From: Clostridia bacterium
GTDB lineage: Bacteria; Bacillota; Clostridia; Oscillospirales; Acutalibacteraceae
Direction of reading: 5' to 3'
DNA length: 64,000 bases
NCBI GenBank assembly: GCA_017435665.1
Contig: JAFSEP010000041.1
Span: forward strand, 53,995 to 117,994
Shown here: positions 26,769 to 35,839 of the stretch, piece after piece
Layout of the letters: each line of letters begins with the position of its first letter
Numbering within the stretch: the stretch's first letter is position 1
Position numbers and translations under genes: made by a program
Notes under the pieces: generated by a model
The model's input: the letters and a program-made list of their open reading frames with translations, nothing else
What the model was told of the DNA's origin: nothing
Databases searched by the model: none

Positions 26769-26797
26769 TTGACAAAGTATTGAATACTTGATATTAT
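26769..26797 (+). promoter_or_regulatory. Promoter of the lipid kinase operon with palindrome in the spacer
   Basis: TTGACA (26769-26774), 17 bases, TATTAT (26792-26797). The spacer holds AAGTATTGAATACTT (26775-26789), a perfect 7-bp inverted repeat around one G, placed as a repressor operator would be. Confidence 0.75.
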
Positions 26798-26879
26798 TTA
26801 TATAATTGAAATAAACGGCTTGGCGGTATTTCGTAAAAGCCGGTTATTTTGAAATAATTTTATAAAGGAGAGTGATAGA

Positions 26880-28010
26880 ATGGCAGACCTGACGAAACGA
26901 GTTTTACTGATAATAAATCCCTGCGCAGGTAAATCAAGCAAAAGAGCCGGCGCTTACGATATAATAAGCTGTTTCCCGTCTGATTATGAAATCACAACAG
27001 AGTTCACAAAATGCGTAGGCGATGCAACACGCATCGTCAAGGAAAAGGCACCGTATCACGATATTGTGGTGTGCTGCGGGGGTGACGGAACCCTCAACGA
27101 AACCATAAACGGCATTATGGATATGCCGAAAAGAGTACCTATCGGATATATCCCCATGGGCACAACAAACGACCTTGCCGATACCCTTGGCTTATCCTCG
27201 GATTACAGAGAAGCTGTCAAGACTATCGTTGACGGCCATATGAATTGGTACGACGTCGGTCTTTTCAACAACCGATATTTTACATACACCGCCTCATTCG
27301 GTGCTTTCACAAGGTCTTCATACAACACAAGCCAGAAGATGAAAAACCTTTTCGGTTATCCCGCATACTTCCTCAACGGTCTTTTCACAGAGGTTAAAAA
27401 TGTTAAAAACTTCAAGGCAAAAGTTGAGTGCGACCAGGGTGTATTTGAGGGTGAATTCTGCTTCGGCTCGGTTACAGACTCAGCCTCAATCGGCGGAATT
27501 TTCAAAATTGAAGAAAGCGAAGTCAAGCTTGACGACGGTAAATTCGAGCTGTTTCTCGTCCGCAAAATCAATAATTTCGTTCAGATTCCCCTTCTTGTTG
27601 ACCAAATGAGAAGAAAGAAATATGACGGCAAAAACATTCTGCTTTTCCACACAAGTAAGGTTAAAATCACCTTTGAAGAAGAGGTCGACTGGACAGTTGA
27701 CGGTGAATACGGCGGCGCCCACAAGGATGTTATCACACACAATCTTGAAAAGGCAATACGTATTTTCTCACCTCCCGGAAAGTTCTTCCGTGCCGACACC
27801 CCCACAGACATAGATATAGAAATCAAGCCTGAGGTGAAGGAACCCAGAGAAAAGAAAGAAAAGAAGGAAAGGAAAGAAAGACCTTCAAGAAAAGAACGCC
27901 GTGAAAACAAGGACTCCGCAGAAGAAACAGTTATCGCAGAGCAGGAAGATGTGCAGGAAATCATCGCTGAAGATACTGTTGAAGCTGTTGCATCTGAGAC
28001 AAAATCATAA
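26880..28010 (+). CDS. Diacylglycerol kinase family lipid kinase (YegS/DagK-like)
   Basis: 376 residues. LLIINPCAGKSSK (9-21), CCGGDGTLNETINGI (60-74, ATP site), GYIPMGTTNDLA (catalytic loop) and a C-terminal beta-sandwich with DGKFELFLV and WTVDGEY. Phosphorylates diacylglycerol or a related lipid at the membrane. A non-conserved tail from about residue 315 is highly charged (KEKKERKERPSRKERRENK then acidic), unusual for the family. AAAGGAGAGTGA ribosome site. 50 bases before an MFS gene in the same orientation. Confidence 0.92.
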   Translation: MADLTKRVLLIINPCAGKSSKRAGAYDIISCFPSDYEITTEFTKCVGDATRIVKEKAPYHDIVVCCGGDGTLNETINGIMDMPKRVPIGYIPMGTTNDLADTLGLSSDYREAVKTIVDGHMNWYDVGLFNNRYFTYTASFGAFTRSSYNTSQKMKNLFGYPAYFLNGLFTEVKNVKNFKAKVECDQGVFEGEFCFGSVTDSASIGGIFKIEESEVKLDDGKFELFLVRKINNFVQIPLLVDQMRRKKYDGKNILLFHTSKVKITFEEEVDWTVDGEYGGAHKDVITHNLEKAIRIFSPPGKFFRADTPTDIDIEIKPEVKEPREKKEKKERKERPSRKERRENKDSAEETVIAEQEDVQEIIAEDTVEAVASETKS

Positions 28011-28060
28011 CAATTCAAACGGAACAGGCAACTGTTCCGTTTATTTGAAAGGAGAACAAA

Positions 28061-29221
28061 ATGCTTCTGTTAGCAATAATATATCTTGGCTACATATGTC
28101 TTGGTTTACCCGATTCTCTTTTCGGTCCTGCCTGGCCCGTCATACATACTGACTTCGGTATTCCCGTTTCTTATGCAGGCTTCATAACCGTGGCAGTTTA
28201 CGGAACGACTATTCTCTCGAGCCTGATGACAGACAGAATTACCCGCAAGCTCGGAACGGGTCTTGTGACAGCAATCAGCGTCGGACTGACCGCCCTTGCC
28301 TTGCTGGGCTTTTCATTTGCAAACAGCTTCCCCCTGCTTTTATTCTTTGCGATCCCTATGGGCTTGGGTGCAGGCGGTGTTGATGCATCCCTTAACAACT
28401 ATATGGCAATTCATTATTCCTCAAAATTTATGAGCTGGCTTCATTGCTTCTGGGGAATAGGTGCTATAATAAGTCCGTATATTATGAGCTTCCGGTTGAA
28501 GAACGACCTTCAATGGCAGAAGGGTTATCTGACCGTCGGTCTCCTTCAGAGTGTGCTGACCGTAGTTCTTTTTATGAGCCTGCCCTTGTGGAAGAAAAAT
28601 CATAAAACGGCAGAGCCTGAAGAAACTCAGTCACCGCCTCTCACCTATCCGCAGATTTTCAGGCTCAAAGGTATTTTTTCGATGCTTCTGAGCTTTACGG
28701 CATACTGTGCTATTGAAGGTCTCGCATTTTCCTGGACAAGCAGCTATCTTGTTTCGGGCAGAGGTATGAGCGCAGAGGATGGGGCAAAATATGCAGCTCT
28801 GTTTTATTTCGGTATGACCATAGGCAGACTAATAACGGGCTTCTTTGCCGATAAGCTTGGCGATAAAAATATGACTCGACTCGGCTGTTTACTGAGTTTT
28901 GCAGGCATAGTGCTGATACTTCTTCCCCTGTCTGCCGACCTTCCCGCCTTAATCGGTCTGTTTGTTTTCGGCTTCGGCTGCGGCCCGATTTTCCCGGCAC
29001 TTATGCACTCCACCCCGACGGTTTACGGTGCTGATAAATCTCAGTCCGTTGTTGGATTACAGGTGGCATTCGGATATATGGGTTCAACACTTATGCCACC
29101 CGTTTTCGGCATAGCAGCAAGGCACATCGGCACCGGACTTTTCCCGTATTTCATTTTATTCTTTATACTGATGACATTTGTTCTTACGGAAAACCTGAAC
29201 ATAAAAACAAAAAGAGTATAA
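28061..29221 (+). CDS. MFS transporter
   Basis: 386 residues, 12 hydrophobic helices. YGTTILSSLMTDRITRKLGTG is the loop 2-3 signature of the major facilitator superfamily, repeated in ITGFFADKLGDKNMTRLG in the second half. N-terminal LGLPDSLFGPAWPVI recalls FucP/YbjJ-like sugar or drug carriers. AAAGGAGAAC ribosome site. Likely co-transcribed with the lipid kinase; substrate unknown. Confidence 0.88.
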   Translation: MLLLAIIYLGYICLGLPDSLFGPAWPVIHTDFGIPVSYAGFITVAVYGTTILSSLMTDRITRKLGTGLVTAISVGLTALALLGFSFANSFPLLLFFAIPMGLGAGGVDASLNNYMAIHYSSKFMSWLHCFWGIGAIISPYIMSFRLKNDLQWQKGYLTVGLLQSVLTVVLFMSLPLWKKNHKTAEPEETQSPPLTYPQIFRLKGIFSMLLSFTAYCAIEGLAFSWTSSYLVSGRGMSAEDGAKYAALFYFGMTIGRLITGFFADKLGDKNMTRLGCLLSFAGIVLILLPLSADLPALIGLFVFGFGCGPIFPALMHSTPTVYGADKSQSVVGLQVAFGYMGSTLMPPVFGIAARHIGTGLFPYFILFFILMTFVLTENLNIKTKRV

Positions 29222-29227
29222 AATATC

Positions 29228-29258
29228 AAATCCCGACCTACGATGTAAGTCGGGATTT
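29228..29258. terminator. Bidirectional terminator
   Basis: 14-bp stem with one mismatch (AAATCCCGACCTAC), 3-base loop, A-run and T-run on either side, between convergent MFS and SDR genes. Confidence 0.85.
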
Positions 29259-29283
29259 TTTATAAGCTTATAATTAATCAGAA

Positions 29284-30060
29284 TCAGCCGCTGCAGGAAT
29301 AACCGCCGTCAACAACAACAGAGGTTCCGTTCACGTAATTTGAATACTCGCTTGCGAGGAATAATGTAGGTCCTACTATATCTTCAGGCTTGGCCAGACG
29401 GTGCATGGGATTACGAAGATTCATATAACCCACCCACTTCTCATTGGCAAGATTTTCAGCAATAAGCGGAGTTTCAACAAAGCCCGGGCAAACGCAGTTT
29501 ACGGTTATATTAAATCTTGCCCATTCGGCTGCAAGAGACTTTGTCATCTGCATAACGCCGCCCTTACTTGCAGAATATGCAACCGCATTGGGAATACCCA
29601 TAATTCCGCCCAAGGAAGCCATATTGATAATTTTACCGCCCTTTTTCTCGGGAATCATAAAGTAACCTGCAATAGCCTGTGAAAGGAAGAACTGACTTGT
29701 AAGATTGATATCCACAACCCTGCTCCAGTTTTCAAGGGTTTCCTTAACGCTGAAAACATTACAGCCGACACCTGCATTATTTATAAGAACATCAACGCTG
29801 TTTGTAGTTTCAGCTATAACCTTTATAAGGTTTTCCACGTCTTCCTTCTTTGTTATGTCTGATGTTACGGTATAGATATTGTTTTCCTTATATTCGTTTT
29901 TAAGCTCTGATGCTGACTTCTCAAGAGCCTCACCGTTATAGTCAACCATATATACATCTGCACCGTTCTGTAATAAGCCCTTTGTTATTTCAAGACCTAT
30001 GCCTCCCGCTGCACCGGTAACAACAACGTTTTTTCCGCTGAGTCTGAATGTGTAATCCAT
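29284..30060 (-). CDS. Short-chain dehydrogenase/reductase
   Basis: 258 residues, classical SDR. VVVTGAAGGIGLEI (NAD(P)-binding), VLINNAGVGCN, MASLGG and YSASKGG (catalytic Tyr/Lys), PGFVETP. The C-terminus VNGTSVVVDGGYSCSG is typical. An Asp after strand 2 (MVDYNGE) suggests NAD(H). Resembles gluconate 5-dehydrogenase or polyol dehydrogenases, but substrate is not determinable. Monocistronic. Confidence 0.9.
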   Translation of the reverse strand: MDYTFRLSGKNVVVTGAAGGIGLEITKGLLQNGADVYMVDYNGEALEKSASELKNEYKENNIYTVTSDITKKEDVENLIKVIAETTNSVDVLINNAGVGCNVFSVKETLENWSRVVDINLTSQFFLSQAIAGYFMIPEKKGGKIINMASLGGIMGIPNAVAYSASKGGVMQMTKSLAAEWARFNITVNCVCPGFVETPLIAENLANEKWVGYMNLRNPMHRLAKPEDIVGPTLFLASEYSNYVNGTSVVVDGGYSCSG

Positions 30061-30244
30061 AGTTTACCTCCGTAGCACATAATACTGTATCTGCTATTTT
30101 AGCACATCCTCTTAAATTTCTCAAGAACTATAAACAAAAAACAGATATATTAAAAAATACAATTTGCAAAAAGATACATACTGAAAATATCTTTATTCAA
30201 AATGACAATGCATGTCTGTTTCCTTCATCAAATTGTCGAAGTTC

Positions 30245-30697
30245 TTAATTGCAGGCGGCATTTTCTTCGCTATTGCGTTTTTCCTTAAGAATTCTGTTGA
30301 GCTTTTCTGTATTCCTCTTGATTACGCAATAAATTATCGCCCATATCGCCAGATAACCGACAATAAAAATAACGGAAAAAACCAGAATCGGAGTCAGTCC
30401 TATTTCCAGCCAATCGTTGAGCAGATAAGTACACAGATAGCTGATGTATAAAACACTCCCGTGAATCAAAATTGCTGTCATCAGGGGCAATCGTTCAATC
30501 TGATATATAACATTCATACCGCCGACAATAAACGCAAGTGCGGACAATGAAAGTATACCGATACAGACCTGATTTACAGTCAGGGTTTCTATAACACCCC
30601 GATGATTTAAAATAAGATAAAGTATCACCAGGACAAGAGGTCCGAAACCGCAGGCAATCAAACCACGGCGGATAAATTCCAAAACATTCTTTTTCAT
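30245..30697 (-). CDS. DUF3021 membrane protein
   Basis: 150 residues, four hydrophobic helices (15-33, 45-63, 75-95, 108-130) and a basic tail (KRNTEKLNRILKEKR). DUF3021 proteins are almost always encoded next to a LytTR regulator, as here with a 4-base overlap. Thought to act with it as a membrane partner; mechanism unproven. Confidence 0.85.
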   Translation of the reverse strand: MKKNVLEFIRRGLIACGFGPLVLVILYLILNHRGVIETLTVNQVCIGILSLSALAFIVGGMNVIYQIERLPLMTAILIHGSVLYISYLCTYLLNDWLEIGLTPILVFSVIFIVGYLAIWAIIYCVIKRNTEKLNRILKEKRNSEENAACN

Positions 30698-31137
30698 TTT
30701 TCTTTATACCTCCTTTTAATTTCCGCAAAACACCGTCTGGAAACATATTCCCTATAACCGCACCCGAATACAGCATCCACACCGCCGCTGAACGCCGCAT
30801 CAAATTGCAGAATGCGATGTTCATTGGCAAGGGTAGATTTGTTGATACGGATGAAACAAGAGGGCAGAACGTCCTCTAAATCACGAAGCCTTTTCTGAAT
30901 GCGGTAGCGATTACCATCCTTATCAATAGCAATCACTTTCCTGTCAACAACAGTAATATACTCTATTTCCCGAAATGCCAACTTCCGCATTTCATCGTCA
31001 TTGTACCCGAAGATACTGTCCTCCCCCGAAAAACTGCAGACAATATTCTCTATCTGCTGTGTTAGAGAGGAAGGTGTGTGAACAACAGCTATTATTTCTT
31101 CTTCTGCATTTTTATCTATAATGAGTTTAAACTTCAT
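30694..31137 (-). CDS. LytTR-domain transcriptional regulator
   Basis: 147 residues. The C-terminal half is a LytTR DNA-binding domain (EIEYITVVDRKVIAIDKDGNRYRIQKRLRDLEDVLP then FIRINKSTLAN and YREYVSRR). The N-terminal half lacks a receiver domain. Overlaps the DUF3021 gene by 4 bases and follows the ABC permease by 12. Likely senses through the membrane partner and controls its own ABC operon. Confidence 0.92.
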   Translation of the reverse strand: MKFKLIIDKNAEEEIIAVVHTPSSLTQQIENIVCSFSGEDSIFGYNDDEMRKLAFREIEYITVVDRKVIAIDKDGNRYRIQKRLRDLEDVLPSCFIRINKSTLANEHRILQFDAAFSGGVDAVFGCGYREYVSRRCFAEIKRRYKEK

Positions 31138-31149
31138 TGTCTCGCCACC

Positions 31150-31881
31150 CTATTGTTTTTTCATTTTTCTGAGAAAGCAGAACACAGCCAGAGCTGTCAC
31201 GAATACGCTGTACAGAATAATCGGCAGAATATGGGTGCCAACAACCTCATGGTTTCCTGTAAACAACGCTTTTTCTAATTCAACCGCATGAGCGAACGGT
31301 AACACATTGGCTGCTTTCTCAAAAAATCCTCCCACGAGTTTCAGATCGAACCAAACCCCTGAAAGCCACGCAGAAAGATTGGTAAGTAATGCCCCGCAAA
31401 TACCGCCCACCTGCTTAACTCCTAAAGCACTACCGCATAAAAGACCTAAAGCAATATTAAAAACTGCCATAGGAATTATCCCTATTATAGCATAGATAAT
31501 ATTCACGCTGACAGTCAGTCCCAAAAGAATTGCGAACAGATAGCAGATAACTGTCTGTCCGATGGCGATGGGTAAAAGCGGGAGCATATATCCTATGATA
31601 AAATCAAACCCTTTAAGCGGTGTAGTGTACAATCTCTGTAAAAGAGCACTTTCACGGTCTTTGGCAATCAGTGTTGCGGAAAAAAGTGTCATAAAAGAAA
31701 GTCCAAACACGGTAATACCCGGTGTCAAGGTGTTGATTTCAAACAGACTCACGGGAACATTTGCCTGAATTGCACTCAGAAGCAACAGCAAAACCAAAGG
31801 AAATCCCAATCCGAATCCAAGGTTGATCGGATCACGCAAAATCTCCTTTGTACACCTTTTGGCAAAAGTCAACATTCTCAT
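31150..31881 (-). CDS. ABC-2 transporter permease
   Basis: 243 residues, six hydrophobic helices, with a long extracytoplasmic loop after helix 1 and ALLQRLYTTPLKGFDFIIGY typical of ABC-2/DrrB-like permeases. Overlaps the upstream ATPase gene by 4 bases. Function is probably drug, peptide or lipid export. Confidence 0.88.
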   Translation of the reverse strand: MRMLTFAKRCTKEILRDPINLGFGLGFPLVLLLLLSAIQANVPVSLFEINTLTPGITVFGLSFMTLFSATLIAKDRESALLQRLYTTPLKGFDFIIGYMLPLLPIAIGQTVICYLFAILLGLTVSVNIIYAIIGIIPMAVFNIALGLLCGSALGVKQVGGICGALLTNLSAWLSGVWFDLKLVGGFFEKAANVLPFAHAVELEKALFTGNHEVVGTHILPIILYSVFVTALAVFCFLRKMKKQ

Positions 31882-32606
31882 ACTGATCCCTCCTTCACGA
31901 TAGAAACAAAGGCTGATTCAAAATCCTCTGTTCCTGCCACTCCGATTAATTCTTCTGCTGTCCCCACCGCAAGAAGACAGCCGTTTTTCATAATGCCGAT
32001 GCGATCGGAAAGCACCTCAGCCTCCTCCATATAGTGCGTTGTCATAACAATTGTCACTTCACCTTTCAAGGACCGGATTATATCCCAAAGCTCATGTCTT
32101 GCAACTACATCCAGACCGAGAGTAGGTTCATCAAGGAACAGAATTTTCGGTTCACTGATCAGTGCCATTGAAATACTGACACGACGTTGCCAACCGCCTG
32201 AAAGCTTTCCGGCTTTTCTGCGTAAAACCGTGTCAAGATTGAACTGCCCTGAAAGCTCTTTGATTTTTGCTTGTGTTTTTTCTTTAGAAAACCCATGAAT
32301 ACCGCATATCAGCTCCAGATTTTCCTTCACAGAAAGGTTCGGAGCTATTGCGGTTTCCTGCGGGGATACCCCAATCAACCGCTTCACCTGTTCTGATTGC
32401 CTTGTTACGCTATAGCCTCCCACGAATGCGTCACCGTCCGTAGGTTTAGCTATACAGGTTAATACTTTTATCGTGGTGGTTTTTCCTGCACCGTTGATGC
32501 CCAGCAGCGAAAACAGTTCACCCTGACGGATTTCTAAATTCAGTTTATCCACAGCGGTCAGATTTTTGTACTGCTTAACAAGCCCAACTGCTTTTATTTC
32601 CTGCAT
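31878..32606 (-). CDS. ABC transporter ATP-binding protein (DrrA-like)
   Basis: 242 residues. Walker A GINGAGKTT, Q-loop SPQETAI, signature LSGGWQRRV (Q-x-Q altered to GWQRR), Walker B ILFLDEPTLGLD, H-loop MTTHYMEEAE. First gene of a four-gene operon with permease, LytTR and DUF3021. AAGGAGGATAATG ribosome site. Confidence 0.92.
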   Translation of the reverse strand: MQEIKAVGLVKQYKNLTAVDKLNLEIRQGELFSLLGINGAGKTTTIKVLTCIAKPTDGDAFVGGYSVTRQSEQVKRLIGVSPQETAIAPNLSVKENLELICGIHGFSKEKTQAKIKELSGQFNLDTVLRRKAGKLSGGWQRRVSISMALISEPKILFLDEPTLGLDVVARHELWDIIRSLKGEVTIVMTTHYMEEAEVLSDRIGIMKNGCLLAVGTAEELIGVAGTEDFESAFVSIVKEGSV

Positions 32607-32760
32607 TTCATTATCCTCCTTTTCATTTACAGTATCATAATAGCAAATAAAAAAGAAGAAATGTTGTTTTTTGTCTGTTCGGTCATTTAAGATGCGTAAT
32701 CGGTTATAACAATACCCGGTTTTAAATGCAAACTAAACATAACGAGGCTTTCAGCATATC

Positions 32761-32794
32761 AAAAAAGAGAGAAGTGTTTTCATACTTCTCTCTT
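32761..32794 (-). terminator. Terminator of asnA
   Basis: 11-bp stem AAGAGAGAAGT/ACTTCTCTCTT, 8-base loop, followed by TTTTTT on the minus strand. Confidence 0.85.
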
Positions 32795-32805
32795 GTCTTT
32801 TGATT

Positions 32806-33810
32806 TTATAACAGCTGAATATTATTCTTATAACATTCTTCCTTCATTTCCTCAGGCCATACAGATGCCTGAACCTCACCGATGTGAGCTTTTCTCAGGA
32901 AGAACATACTTATTCTTGACTGACCTATGCCGCCGCCGATTGTGTAGGGCAGCTCTCCGTTAAGAAGAGCCTTCTGGAAGGGAAGCTCTGCTCTTTCGGG
33001 ACAGCCTCTGATTTCAAGCTGTCTTCTGAGTGCCTCCTCATCAACACGGATACCCATTGAAGAAAGCTCAAGAGCTATATCGAGAATGGGATAATATACA
33101 ATAATGTCTCCGTTAAGCGTCCAGTCATCATAGTCAGGAGCTCTGCCGTCATGAATCTTACCCGACTTGAGCTCACCGCCTATCTGCATAATGAAAACTG
33201 CCTTATGCTCTCTTGCAATAAGGTTTTCTCTTTCCTTGCCCGTCTTATCAGGATACATATCCTCAAGCTCCTGAGTAGTCACAAAAAAGATATCCTCAGG
33301 GAGGAATTTATGCACAAAATCATATTCGTTTGCAATATAGTTTTCTGTATGCTTCAAAGCAGCGTAAACTGCTCTTACTGCCTTTTTGAGGGTTTCAACG
33401 TTTCTGTCCTCTTTGGCAATAATCTTTTCCCAATCCCATTGGTCAACGTATATCGAATGAATATTATCTGTTTCTTCATCACGTCTGATTGCATACATAT
33501 CAGTATAGAGACCCTCATCAACACCGAAGCCGTAGTGCTTCAGAGCCGTTCTCTTCCACTTTGCAAGAGAATGAACAATCTCAACCACGTCGCCAGTTTC
33601 GAGAACATCGAAGGCAACAGGGCGCTCCACTCCGTTAAGTGTGTCGTTAAGTCCCATACCCGTCTTTACAAACAAGGGTGCGGAAACTCTGGTAAGATTA
33701 AGCTGAACGGACAGATCTCTTTCAAAAAAGTCCTTTACCTTTTTTATGGCAACCTCCGTATGACGGATATCAAGAAGAGGATCATAGTTTGCCGGTATCT
33801 GTAATTTCAT
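32806..33810 (-). CDS. asnA: Aspartate--ammonia ligase (asparagine synthetase A)
   Basis: 334 residues (E. coli AsnA 330). ATP-dependent amidation of aspartate with free ammonia. Class II aaRS-like fold: KLQIPANYDPLLD start, APLFVKTGMGLNDTLNG, VEIVHSLAKWKR, IYVDQWDWEK and GGGIGQSRISMFFL at the C-terminus. Start at 33810 fits CAGGTG 6 bases upstream; a longer frame to 33861 lacks a ribosome site and includes the promoter -10. Confidence 0.95.
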   Translation of the reverse strand: MKLQIPANYDPLLDIRHTEVAIKKVKDFFERDLSVQLNLTRVSAPLFVKTGMGLNDTLNGVERPVAFDVLETGDVVEIVHSLAKWKRTALKHYGFGVDEGLYTDMYAIRRDEETDNIHSIYVDQWDWEKIIAKEDRNVETLKKAVRAVYAALKHTENYIANEYDFVHKFLPEDIFFVTTQELEDMYPDKTGKERENLIAREHKAVFIMQIGGELKSGKIHDGRAPDYDDWTLNGDIIVYYPILDIALELSSMGIRVDEEALRRQLEIRGCPERAELPFQKALLNGELPYTIGGGIGQSRISMFFLRKAHIGEVQASVWPEEMKEECYKNNIQLL

Positions 33811-33845
33811 AATAACACCTGATTTCAAGTAAAAATACAGCATAC

Positions 33846-33874
33846 ATTCTAACACATACATCAGAAATATGCAA
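33846..33874 (-). promoter_or_regulatory. Promoter of asnA
   Basis: Minus-strand TTGCAT (33874-33869), 17 bases, TAGAAT (33851-33846). Confidence 0.65.
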
Positions 33875-33893
33875 GAAAAACGGGGATTTTATT

Positions 33894-35093
33894 TTATACG
33901 TTATACTTACTCGCCAGACCTCCCTCGGAGGTTTCTCTGTAAACAACCTTCAGGTCCTTTCCCGTTTCATACATTGTTTCAACTACCATATCAAAGCTGA
34001 TTTTTCTTGAATCTGCAAGAAAATCGGCAAGATTGACTGCATTGAGCGCTCTCATGGCTGCAACAGCGTTTCGCTCAATGCAGGGAATCTGAACAAGGCC
34101 CTTTACCGGGTCACAGGTAAGTCCCAGATGATGCTCAATGGACATCTCGGCAGCATATTCAATCTGGTCAAGGTCAAGCTCATAAAGCTCACCGATTGCT
34201 GCAGCAGCCATTGCGCAGGCTGTGCCTATCTCAGCCTGACAGCCGCATTCTGCCCCGCTTATTGAAGCATTGGTTTTTATAAGATTTCCTACGATGCCTC
34301 CCGTTGCAAGAGCATGAAGTATCTGTTCGTCGGTGAAGTTTCTTTTTTTCTGTGCAAACATAAGCACAGCAGGTACAACACCGCAGGCTCCGCAGGTGGG
34401 TGCGGTAACAATGGTTCCGCCCGAGGCATTCTGCTCGCTTACTGCAAAGGCATAGGCGCACACAAGTCGGTTTGTCTTTGTCTCCTCCGTCTCATCAAGA
34501 TGCTTCTGCCTGTAAAGGTATCTGGCTTTACGCTGAATATTCAGCCCACCGTGAAGGATTCCCTGAGCATTAAGGCCTTCCTTAACCGCCGCCTTCATGG
34601 TTTCCCATACCTCAGCAAGGTAATCCCATATTTCGGTACCCTCACACTCTTCAACGTATTGCCAGATGCATATTTCCTTTTCTCTGCAATAATCGGATAT
34701 AGCCGTAAAGGAGTTCAGATTGTATATCTCCTCCTCAGGAGCAATCTTCTCCCCCTTCATCCTGACATCTCCGCCGCCGACGCTGTAAAAACGGGCAGTC
34801 CTGCTTTCACCCGAGCTATAATAGGCGAAGAAATCCATTGTATTCGGATGCTCCTCAATCTCCTCGTTCATTTCAAGAACTATATTGCAGCTTCTGCCCT
34901 CAAAGGCCTGCTCAAGCACCCAGTCGGTTCTGTGACCGACACCCGTCTTTGCAAGCGAACCGTAAAGCACAACCTTATATTTATCGGCATCAGGATACAT
35001 ATCAATAAATCTCCTTGCAGCCTTATCGGGTCCCATTGTATGGGAAGATGAGGGGCCCTTTCCTATTTTATATAACTGTCTGAGTGATAACAT
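33894..35093 (-). CDS. sdaA: L-serine dehydratase (L-serine ammonia-lyase), iron-sulfur type
   Basis: 399 residues, the single-chain form with beta-like N-terminal and alpha-like C-terminal halves. IGKGPSSSHTMGP (10-22), TAPTCGACGVVPAVL, GCQAEIGTACAMAAAA (cluster Cys) and GLTCDPVKGLVQIPCIERN (Cys ligands). Converts serine to pyruvate and ammonia through an oxygen-labile 4Fe-4S cluster, fitting an anaerobe. AAGGAGGATATCTGAT ribosome site. The ammonia it releases could feed AsnA next door. Confidence 0.94.
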   Translation of the reverse strand: MLSLRQLYKIGKGPSSSHTMGPDKAARRFIDMYPDADKYKVVLYGSLAKTGVGHRTDWVLEQAFEGRSCNIVLEMNEEIEEHPNTMDFFAYYSSGESRTARFYSVGGGDVRMKGEKIAPEEEIYNLNSFTAISDYCREKEICIWQYVEECEGTEIWDYLAEVWETMKAAVKEGLNAQGILHGGLNIQRKARYLYRQKHLDETEETKTNRLVCAYAFAVSEQNASGGTIVTAPTCGACGVVPAVLMFAQKKRNFTDEQILHALATGGIVGNLIKTNASISGAECGCQAEIGTACAMAAAAIGELYELDLDQIEYAAEMSIEHHLGLTCDPVKGLVQIPCIERNAVAAMRALNAVNLADFLADSRKISFDMVVETMYETGKDLKVVYRETSEGGLASKYNV

Positions 35094-35170
35094 ATCAGAT
35101 ATCCTCCTTGAACCGCATTCGGCATTACATTAATATATCCGGACTTATATCCCCGAACTATCTCATTATA

Positions 35171-35199
35171 ATTATAGCAAATATTACCGTAAAATTCAA
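35171..35199 (-). promoter_or_regulatory. Promoter of sdaA
   Basis: Minus-strand TTGAAT (35199-35194), 17 bases, TATAAT (35176-35171). The 300-base gap 35094-35393 holds this and the divergent rplM promoter; nothing else was recognised in it. Confidence 0.65.
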
Positions 35200-35331
35200 C
35201 GGTGGAAGGAAATTATGCCGTTGCGCAAAACTTTTTTGAAAATAGCAAGTGAGCAAATCATATGAAAAAGTGAGAAAACAAGAGAAAACGAGAGATAGCG
35301 AAATGTAAATTAAAAAATTGGCAAAAAGGTG

Positions 35332-35360
35332 TTGACAAGCTTCGGTCTTTGTGATAATAT
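35332..35360 (+). promoter_or_regulatory. Promoter of rplM-rpsI
   Basis: TTGACA (35332-35337), 17 bases, TAATAT (35355-35360). The start is only about 28 bases after the expected transcript start, so there is no room for an L13 leader RNA. Confidence 0.75.
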
Positions 35361-35393
35361 ATGCAAGCATTAAATTTATTTGGAGGTACAGTT

Positions 35394-35822
35394 ATGTCAA
35401 CTTTTATGGCAAAAGCAGGCGAAGTTGAACGCAAGTGGTACTTAATCGACGCTGAAGGCAAGACACTCGGTAGTGTTGCTGCTGAAGCTGCAGTACTTCT
35501 TCGTGGTAAGCACAAGCCCACTTTCACACCGCACGTTGACTGTGGCGACCACGTTGTTGTTATCAACGCATCAAAGGTTGTTCTCACAGGCAAGAAGCTC
35601 GATCAGAAAATGTATTATCATCACACAGGATACATCGGCAACCTCAAGGAAGTTAAGTACAGCAAGCTCATGGCTGAAAAGCCCGAGTTCGTTGTTACAA
35701 AGGCTATCAAGGGTATGCTCCCCGCTACAACTCTCGGCCGCAAGGCTCTGACAAGACTCAGAGTTTACGCAGGTGCAGAGCACAAGCAGGAAGCTCAGAA
35801 GCCGGAAATCCGTGAATTCTAA
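35394..35822 (+). CDS. rplM: 50S ribosomal protein L13
   Basis: 142 residues. [48 protein letters not shown] and [17 protein letters not shown] are conserved L13 motifs. ATG 35394 with TGGAGG 7 bases upstream is chosen; the longer frame from 35361 overlaps the promoter. First gene of the usual L13-S9 pair. Confidence 0.98.
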   Translation: MSTFMAKAGEVERKWYLIDAEGKTLGSVAAEAAVLLRGKHKPTFTPHVDCGDHVVVINASKVVLTGKKLDQKMYYHHTGYIGNLKEVKYSKLMAEKPEFVVTKAIKGMLPATTLGRKALTRLRVYAGAEHKQEAQKPEIREF

Positions 35823-35839
35823 GAAAGGAGATTAAAATA

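Noticed and set aside
33151-33804. 217-codon plus-strand ORF antisense to asnA
   Set aside because: Shadow frame; AsnA is complete on the minus strand.
33811-33893. T-box or other riboswitch before asnA
   Set aside because: The gap is 83 bases, mostly promoter; no T-box sequence was seen.
34314-35051. 245-codon plus-strand ORF antisense to sdaA
   Set aside because: The opposite strand encodes a complete serine dehydratase with all motifs.
35361-35393. L13 leader RNA or N-terminal extension of rplM
   Set aside because: Only about 28 bases separate the promoter and the start codon, and the extension lacks a ribosome site.
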